From the NCBI RefSeq assembly GCF_019331695.1, contig NZ_JAHBBI010000007.1, positions 123,941 through 187,940 of the forward strand: 64,000 nt of DNA, given 5' to 3'. Position 1 is the first letter of the stretch, and each line of letters begins with the position of its first letter. Position numbers and translations under genes: made by a program. The notes beneath the pieces are model-generated. The model was not told where the DNA came from and made no database searches. It saw nothing but the letters and a program-made list of their open reading frames with translations. Shown in pieces: positions 59,554-64,000 of the stretch. Source of the stretch: Bifidobacterium pluvialisilvae. GTDB lineage: Bacteria; Actinomycetota; Actinomycetes; Actinomycetales; Bifidobacteriaceae.

Positions 59554-60495
59554 ATGGGAAAGCTGTTCATCGGATCGCATCTGTCGACGGCCGGCGGCTG
59601 GAACAAGCTGCTGGAACGCTCGCACGACGAAGACGGCACCGCGTTCGCCTTCTTCCCGCGCTCGCCATACGGCAAACGCTCGAAGGCGCTGACTCCCGAA
59701 GGGGCTGCGGCGTTCGGTGAACGGTTGGTCGCGGAGCATTACGGCCCGCTGGTCGTGCACGCGCCCTACGTCTACAATTTCGCCGGCAAGGACGCCTCCA
59801 AGCGGGCCTTCGCCATCGACGCGCTCGCCGAGGACATCCGTCTGCTCGCGCACATCGCCGCCGCCGGCCAGCGCACCTACATCAACATCCATCCCGGCTC
59901 GCACGTGGGGCAGGGGAGCGAGACCGGCTGCCGTCTGATAGCCGAGGGCATCAACCGCGTGTTCGACGAGCTGGACGACGATGCGGTGACCGGTGCCGGT
60001 GCCAGTGACGGTGACGGTGCCTCCGGCGCGGCGGTCGTCCCCTCCGGCGACGAGTCGGATTCCGGCGTCATGATTCTGCTTGAGACCATGGCCGGCAAGG
60101 GCACCGAATGCGGACGCAGTTTCGAGGAGCTGGCCTCCATCATCGACGGCGTGGGGAACAAGGCCGCCGTCGGCGTCACGTTCGATACGTGCCATGTGTA
60201 CGACGCGGGCTACGATATCGTGAACGACCTCGATGGCGTATTGAGACAATTCGACGACATCGTCGGATTGGGCCGGCTCAAAGCCATCCATGCCAACGAT
60301 TCGCAGTTCGGTTTCGCATCGCACAAGGATCGTCACGCCAACATCGGCGAGGGCAAACTCGGCATCGAGTTCTTCCGTCGGCTGGTCAACGACCCGCGTA
60401 TGGCGAAACTGCCGATGATCCTCGAGACGAAGGAACTCACCGAGACCACGCATCGCGAGGAGATCGCCCTGCTGCGCAGTCTGTGCGCGCGGTGA
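59554..60495 (+). CDS. nfo: Endonuclease IV (AP endonuclease)
   Basis: TIM-barrel AP endonuclease of 313 residues. GSHLSTAGGW (6-15), VHAPYVYNFAG (about 63-73), NIHPGSHVG (about 107-115) with zinc His, LLETMAGKGTECG (about 171-183), FDTCHVYDAGYD (about 208-219), HANDSQFGFASHKDRH (about 246-261). It incises abasic sites in base-excision repair. Unusual: an acidic Gly/Ser/Ala insertion (DDDAVTGAGASDGDGASGAA, about 142-161) not found in short homologues. Start ATG 59554 behind AAGGA; the frame opens earlier without a ribosome site. Confidence 0.92.
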   Translation: MGKLFIGSHLSTAGGWNKLLERSHDEDGTAFAFFPRSPYGKRSKALTPEGAAAFGERLVAEHYGPLVVHAPYVYNFAGKDASKRAFAIDALAEDIRLLAHIAAAGQRTYINIHPGSHVGQGSETGCRLIAEGINRVFDELDDDAVTGAGASDGDGASGAAVVPSGDESDSGVMILLETMAGKGTECGRSFEELASIIDGVGNKAAVGVTFDTCHVYDAGYDIVNDLDGVLRQFDDIVGLGRLKAIHANDSQFGFASHKDRHANIGEGKLGIEFFRRLVNDPRMAKLPMILETKELTETTHREEIALLRSLCAR

Positions 60496-60539
60496 TTCCC
60501 GCCGTTGGTTTGCGCGGAGGATTGCGCTGAGTGACCGCG

Positions 60540-60880
60540 TGGACTGATCGCGCGGACTGATTGCGCGGGCATGGGATGCGATTTGCCGGCTGCTTCGCGT
60601 TCCGTGCCACGATGTTCCGTCACGGAAACGAAGAATCCATGATTCCCGTGTTCCGTGCCATGATTTCGTGCCACGGAATCGATGAATCCGCGATTGTGGC
60701 GTTCCGTGGCAATGATTGGGGGCGGCTGGCGAATGAAATCCGCGTGATTGCAAGGTTTCTTCTCGACCGGTATGCGATGAATCCGTCACGGAACCCTTTG
60801 ATTCCGCATCATCGTTGTTCCCTGCCATGATTTCCTGGTATGGAATGTGCGTTTGGTGCCTAGGACTCGTTCCGTGCCAC
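60540..60880. repeat. TTCCGTGCCA repeat region
   Basis: TTCCGTGCCA occurs at 60600-60609, 60651-60660 and 60870-60879, with variants TTCCGTGGCA (60702) and TTCCCTGCCA (60820), several in inverted pairs with CACGGAA (60624, 60673, 60789) and separated by ATGATT. Three GCG(C/T)GGACTGAT words precede it (60527-60570). It fills the gap between convergent endonuclease IV and the microprotein operon. No coding potential is supported. Confidence 0.7.
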
Positions 60881-60978
60881 ACCTGTGTCCAGTCAAGCCT
60901 TCGAAAATCCCATATGCGAGGTGACGGATTGCCTCTCTGCGAACGCGTGACCTTTGCGAACGCATAATCACCACATAA

Positions 60979-61002
60979 CAAAAAAGCGGCTTCATGCCGC
61001 CT
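60979..61002 (-). terminator. Intrinsic terminator of the microprotein operon
   Basis: On the minus strand GCGGC-ATGAA-GCCGC is followed by TTTTTT (60980-60985). It lies about 165 bases after the last microprotein stop. Confidence 0.85.
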
Positions 61003-61165
61003 GATTCATATGAAATTATATGACGAATGAATGCGATACGCGGACGCCGTTGGCCGCACATCGTTATTCTCTTCTTCTCTATTGGGGATTCCTCGAAGTC
61101 TCCCTCGGGATTCCCGTGGCCGTGCCTTGCGGCAGGCCTCGTCGTGTCTCGCCTTGGTCGGCGGC

Positions 61166-61288
61166 TCAGCGGGCGTCCTCATCCAGCACGGTCTCAGCGA
61201 TCTGCTGGTAGGTGCGGCCGTTGTAGGCGGTGAGGGAGGCGGCGCCCATGAGGGCGAAGGTCTTCTTCATGCTGCTCTTGAAGTTCAT
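61166..61288 (-). CDS. Microprotein family member 3 (40 residues), last in operon
   Basis: Starts MNFKSSMKKTFALMGAASL and ends TVLDEDAR. It keeps MNFK, a hydrophobic FALMGAAS stretch in place of LALYGAS, and the D-A-R end, but is the most diverged member of the operon and has extra Lys (8-9). Start ATG 61288 behind AAGGAG. Sixty-three bases after member 4, and followed by the operon terminator at 60979-61002. Unknown function. Confidence 0.75.
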   Translation of the reverse strand: MNFKSSMKKTFALMGAASLTAYNGRTYQQIAETVLDEDAR

Positions 61289-61351
61289 GATCACTCCTTG
61301 TGATTTAGCGAATTACGGATTGTCTATGCGAATCGGGAATCAGTCCGCGAT

Positions 61352-61477
61352 TCAGCGGGCGTCGTTCTCGATGCTGCGGATGGTGTCGAGCATCTGCTTG
61401 CTCATCGACGGGGTGGTGGTCATCGTGGAGGCGCCGTAGAGGGCCAGGCCGCGCAGGAAGTTCTTCTTGATATCCAT
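61352..61477 (-). CDS. Microprotein family member 4 (41 residues)
   Basis: Starts MDIKKNFLRGLALYGASTM and ends SIENDAR; the RGLALYGAS core (9-17) matches members 2 and 7 almost exactly. A Thr/Ser/Pro-rich turn (TTTPSMSK) precedes the C-terminal helix KQMLDTIRSIE. Start ATG 61477 behind AAGGAGAAC. It is 104 bases after member 5. Conserved reading frame and ribosome site argue for translation; function unknown. Confidence 0.78.
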   Translation of the reverse strand: MDIKKNFLRGLALYGASTMTTTPSMSKQMLDTIRSIENDAR

Positions 61478-61581
61478 TGTTGTTCTCCTTGATTACGTTC
61501 GTATTGTGTATCGATCGGCGATTGTCGCCGGGAATGTACCGTATCCGAAGTGTGGGACTACGGCTGGTGTCGGAGCTGGAC

Positions 61582-61701
61582 TCAGCGGTCCATGTCGACG
61601 TGGAAGGAGGCGATCTCCTTGGGGGAGGCCGGCACGATGGTCATGTTGTCGGCGGCGTAGGCGGCGAGTCCGCGAAGGGCGTTCTTGAAAGTGGCGTTCA
61701 T
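61582..61701 (-). CDS. Microprotein family member 5 (39 residues)
   Basis: Starts MNATFKNALRGLAAYAADNM and ends FHVDMDR. It shares AAYAADNM and ASFHVDMD with member 6, forming a second subfamily that still carries the LRGLA core and D-R end. Start ATG 61701 behind AAGGAG. Members 5 and 6 appear to be a recent duplication. Function unknown. Confidence 0.78.
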   Translation of the reverse strand: MNATFKNALRGLAAYAADNMTIVPASPKEIASFHVDMDR

Positions 61702-61788
61702 GATGTTCTCCTTGTACAAGCTTTGGTTTTGGTGTTCGTTGTCGTGTATGCGTTATCGGTCATCGCCGTGGTCGGCGGACGCGATGGT

Positions 61789-61905
61789 TCAGCGGGCGTC
61801 CATGTCGACGTGGAAGGAGGCGAGCTCCTTGGCGGAGTGCGGGGCCACGACCATGTTGTCGGCGGCGTAGGCGGCGAGGTTGCGAAGTGCCTTGGTGAAG
61901 TTCAT
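61789..61905 (-). CDS. Microprotein family member 6 (38 residues)
   Basis: Starts MNFTKALRNLAAYAADNM and ends FHVDMDAR. Near-copy of member 5 with the G of the core replaced by Asn (LRNLA). Start ATG 61905 behind AAGGAG. Eighty-seven bases separate it from each neighbour, the same distance on both sides, which suggests tandem duplication of gene plus spacer. Function unknown. Confidence 0.78.
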   Translation of the reverse strand: MNFTKALRNLAAYAADNMVVAPHSAKELASFHVDMDAR

Positions 61906-61992
61906 TGTGTGCTCCTTGGTTGAAAGAATCGTTTGGTTGTTGGGTTATGAAAGTCTTGTGTGGGCTCAGCGGCCGATCTGTGCGGTGCGCGT

Positions 61993-62112
61993 TCAGCGCT
62001 CGTCGCGTGCGATGTCGAGGATGGTCTCGTTGAGCTTCGTGCTGGAGATGCCGGCCATGTGGGAAGCGCCGTACAGCGCCAGACCGCGCATCATGGAATG
62101 CTTCATGTTCAT
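61993..62112 (-). CDS. Microprotein family member 7 (39 residues), first in operon
   Basis: Starts MNMKHSMMRGLALYGASHM and ends IARDER. The RGLALYGAS core and T-I-x-x-I-A motif match members 2 and 4. Start ATG 62112 behind AAGGAG; a second in-frame ATG at 62106 is possible. A promoter with TTGCGCAA palindrome lies just upstream. First gene of a five-gene minus-strand unit (members 7, 6, 5, 4, 3). Function unknown. Confidence 0.78.
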   Translation of the reverse strand: MNMKHSMMRGLALYGASHMAGISSTKLNETILDIARDER

Positions 62113-62159
62113 GTGTGTCTCCTTGTTTTGCTGTCCGCCTTGTTTGGCTGACATGAATA

Positions 62160-62201
62160 ACGATAGACCACCTGCGCAATTTGCGCAAGCGCTGGCGCAA
62201 A
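62160..62201 (-). promoter_or_regulatory. Promoter and GCGCAA repeats of the microprotein operon
   Basis: On the minus strand TTGCGC (62183-62188) and TATCGT (62160-62165) are 17 bases apart. The palindrome TTGCGCAA (62181-62188) overlaps the -35, with two more GCGCAA words at 62174 and 62195. The same TTGCGCAA lies upstream of microprotein 1 (37974). Operator role is inferred. Confidence 0.5.
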
Positions 62202-62323
62202 AGTACCTACCGATTGGTTGGTATTATGCCGTTTCGTCGGCGTGTCACATTGTGTGCGATAAGGGATCGGCATGTTGCGAAATGTAATGTTCCAGTGTGT
62301 GTTAGCGTTACACATTCGTTATG

Positions 62324-62357
62324 AAAAAGCCGGGGCGTCAATAAACGACGTCCCGGC
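62324..62357 (-). terminator. Intrinsic terminator of the disrupted permease gene
   Basis: On the minus strand GCCGGGACGTC pairs with GACGCCCCGGC (one mismatch) and is followed by TTTTTC. Confidence 0.85.
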
Positions 62358-62382
62358 ATAATCGGTGTGTTGGTGAAAGGGG

Positions 62383-63754
62383 CTATGCCGCCTCGTTATC
62401 CATGGTTGTCATGGAGGTGTGCGCAAGCGCAGTCACCTTGGCCGCCGCCTCGACATTGATACTGGCGTCCTTGGCGGCCTCCGCTTGTCCGTCGGCGGTC
62501 CTGCCCTTCGTCAGCCCCGGCTGCTTGGGGCGCAGGGTGTAGGTGAGCGCCGCGCCCGCCGCGTACAGCACGGCGTACGTCCAGCAGATGCCGGCGATGC
62601 TTACCGTCGAGAGCAGCAGGGTGGCGATGCCGGGTCCGACGAACGTGGCCAGGCCCGCGGAGAGGTTATAGACGGACAATGCGGCGCCACGCTTGCCGGG
62701 GACAAGGTCGTTCATGATGGCGGGAATCGAGGAGAAGGCGCTCGTGCCGACGCCGATGAGCACGGCGGCGAGCACCATCAGCGGGGCGTTCGCGCCGAAC
62801 AGGCGCGGTATGTAGTAGAACGAGATCGCGCAGACGCCGAGCAACACGCAGCCGAACCAGCGCATCGGCCACACCCAGCCGAAGCGGTCCATGAACCAGC
62901 CCCAGAACACGTTGAAGAACAGCATGACGATGAACACCGACCCCCAGATGCGCATCCAGTCCTGCACGGGGAACCAGTTGTCGCCGCCATACTGCCTGCC
63001 GCACAGATATAGCGGCATGATGACGGGGAATCCATAGAGCAGCAGGCTGTTGATCATGCGGATGATGCCGCAGGCGGCGATGCCAGGGTTGTGGAACGCG
63101 ATGGTCACGCCCTCGGCCAGCTCCTTGACGCGCTCCTCGCGGGTGAGGGCGGCGGCCTTGGAGTCGCGGGTCCTGGGCACCATGAGGAAGCACAGCAGCA
63201 GTCCGGCCACCGAGAAGGGGATGGCGAACCAGAACGTGCGGTATTCGCCCACCGCGGGGATGAGGAAGCTGGGGATGTAGGCGCCGAACACGCCGAGCCC
63301 CAACGAGAAGCACGTCCAGAACACTCCCGTGGCCGAGGCGAGGCACCGTCTGCGCGAGCAGCACCATGAACGAGTAGATGAACAGCGGGTAGCCGAAGCC
63401 GCGCAGCGCATACACCGCGAGGATGAACGGATAGATGCCGGAGGGGAGCGCGACGCCCAGGAAGACGAGGTGCACGCCGATCCACCAGCAGGCGCCGATG
63501 AGCATGATGCGACGGGCGCCGAACATCTCGGCGAGCACGCCGGCGGTCCAACCGGCGACCGCGGCGAACAGTCCGTAGATGGTGATGAGCAGCGAGCCCT
63601 GTGCGGCGGAGAAGCCGTGGTCGACCATGTATTTCGTCAGGAAGGTGAGCTCGAATCCGTCGCCGGTCATAAACACGGCAACGGTGAGGAATCCTGCGAT
63701 GAGTTTTTTCGGTATGCCGAACCGCTCGATGGCCTCGGCGACGTGGGTGAGCAT
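62383..63754 (-). pseudogene. MFS polyol permease (RbtT/DalT-like), frameshifted
   Basis: Paralog of the intact permease at 15096-16427 ([20 protein letters not shown]; later [20 protein letters not shown]). The N-terminal part reads in one frame from 63754 to the segment FMVLLAQTV (about 63340), then homology continues in another frame with [18 protein letters not shown] to the stop at 62383. Against the paralog, the segment between QTV and GVFW is 16 bases instead of 27, so about 11 bases are missing. This is not a homopolymer-type error. Both halves are otherwise intact, pointing to a recent loss. Start: second of two ATGs, 63754. A LacI-type operator lies upstream. Confidence 0.8.
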
Positions 63755-63860
63755 CATTGTTCCTTCCGAAGTGTTCCCCTTGCCCTTAATGCGTCTGTTG
63801 CGAAAAGGTGCCGTGGATCGGTGCGAATTGCATGCGCTGATTCATGACTATGCCCATAGA

Positions 63861-63873
63861 GTAAGCGCTTTCC
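63861..63873 (-). promoter_or_regulatory. LacI-type operator upstream of the disrupted permease
   Basis: GTAAGCGCTTTCC holds the GC-centred palindrome AAGCGCTT typical of LacI-family sites. It lies about 105 bases before the permease start in AT-rich DNA. The regulator is not in the window or is the KdgR-like one; the site differs from the CG-centred TGTAACGTTACA type. The rest of the edge (63755-64000) shows no gene. Confidence 0.5.
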
Positions 63874-64000
63874 ATAAAAAAAGCAAATTATTGCAATGAT
63901 TCGTATGCGAAAACTGAAAATGCTTACCGCAATGATTGAAAGATGAGAAAGTTAGGGGGATTGGGGAATCGGGGCCTGGTGGATTGGGAGGTTGAGGGGG

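Noticed and set aside
61166..62112. RiPP (lanthipeptide or lasso) precursor cluster
   Set aside because: The peptides lack Cys-rich cores or leader-cleavage motifs and no modification enzyme, protease or dedicated ABC exporter is adjacent; kept as a microprotein family of unknown role.

Overview
The window reads as one 64 kb stretch of chromosome from a high-GC Gram-positive bacterium, most likely a Bifidobacterium. This is inference: the sugar-acid genes end in gluconokinase and 6-phosphogluconate dehydrogenase (feeding a pentose-phosphate/phosphoketolase route), dnaG is of the long type, most coding is GC-rich with strong AAGGAG ribosome sites, and there is no rRNA, phage or IS transposase. 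The species cannot be named from the sequence.

Layout. (1) 1-12945: a hexonate (idonate/gluconate-type) catabolic region. It has two near-duplicate L-idonate-type dehydrogenases, two MHS-family symporters, two SDR oxidoreductases, a ManD-family dehydratase, a KdgR-like LacI regulator, a FadR-type GntR regulator, gluconokinase and Gnd. L-idonate to 5-ketogluconate to gluconate to 6-phosphogluconate to ribulose-5-P can be written with these enzymes alone. (2) 13594-18978: a polyol operon with ROK repressor, RbtT/DalT-like permease, arabitol/sorbitol-type SDR and xylulokinase; a promoter overlapped by two 18-bp operators lies between repressor and permease. (3) 20057-27601: amino-acid permease, an atypical ABC ATPase with alanine racemase, DNA primase, a DNA glycosylase and tRNA-Arg(UCU). 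(4) 27743-46554: esterase, two BrnT/BrnA toxin-antitoxin pairs, a SWIM-SNF2 ATPase, small-domain membrane proteins, a RarD-type permease, a DUF262-RAMA protein, a DEAD-box helicase and a DHA2 drug exporter. (5) 46838-50880: riboflavin operon ribD-ribE-ribBA-ribH behind an FMN riboswitch with a visible terminator. (6) 51542-60495: DXS-like enzyme, MDR oxidoreductase, orphan NIL-domain ABC ATPase, purEK and endonuclease IV. (7) 59133-62112: a cluster of 38-41-residue microproteins, followed by a frameshifted polyol permease at the right edge.

Two things stand out as possibly undescribed. The first is the microprotein family: seven paralogous short genes, each with a strong ribosome site, five of them in one apparent operon (61166-62112), one at 59133-59258 and one at 38192-38317. 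Most share an N-terminal K-x3-L-R-G-L-A-x-Y-x-A core and a C-terminal D-x-R or D-R end. No processing or export gene lies beside them and the function is unknown. The second is a set of arrays built on GTGGGTC/GACCCAC words at 13083-13545, 19169-19838 and 38591-39207. All three sit between convergent genes, the words are spaced about 20-22, 30 or 42 bp (2, 3 or 4 helical turns), word orientation flips at a conserved hairpin core, and the hairpin stem shows compensatory changes. More generally, nearly every convergent gene junction here carries its own family of inverted repeats.

Starts were chosen by ribosome site and by alignment of paralogs within the window. All functional names come from recognising families by eye, and no database search was run.
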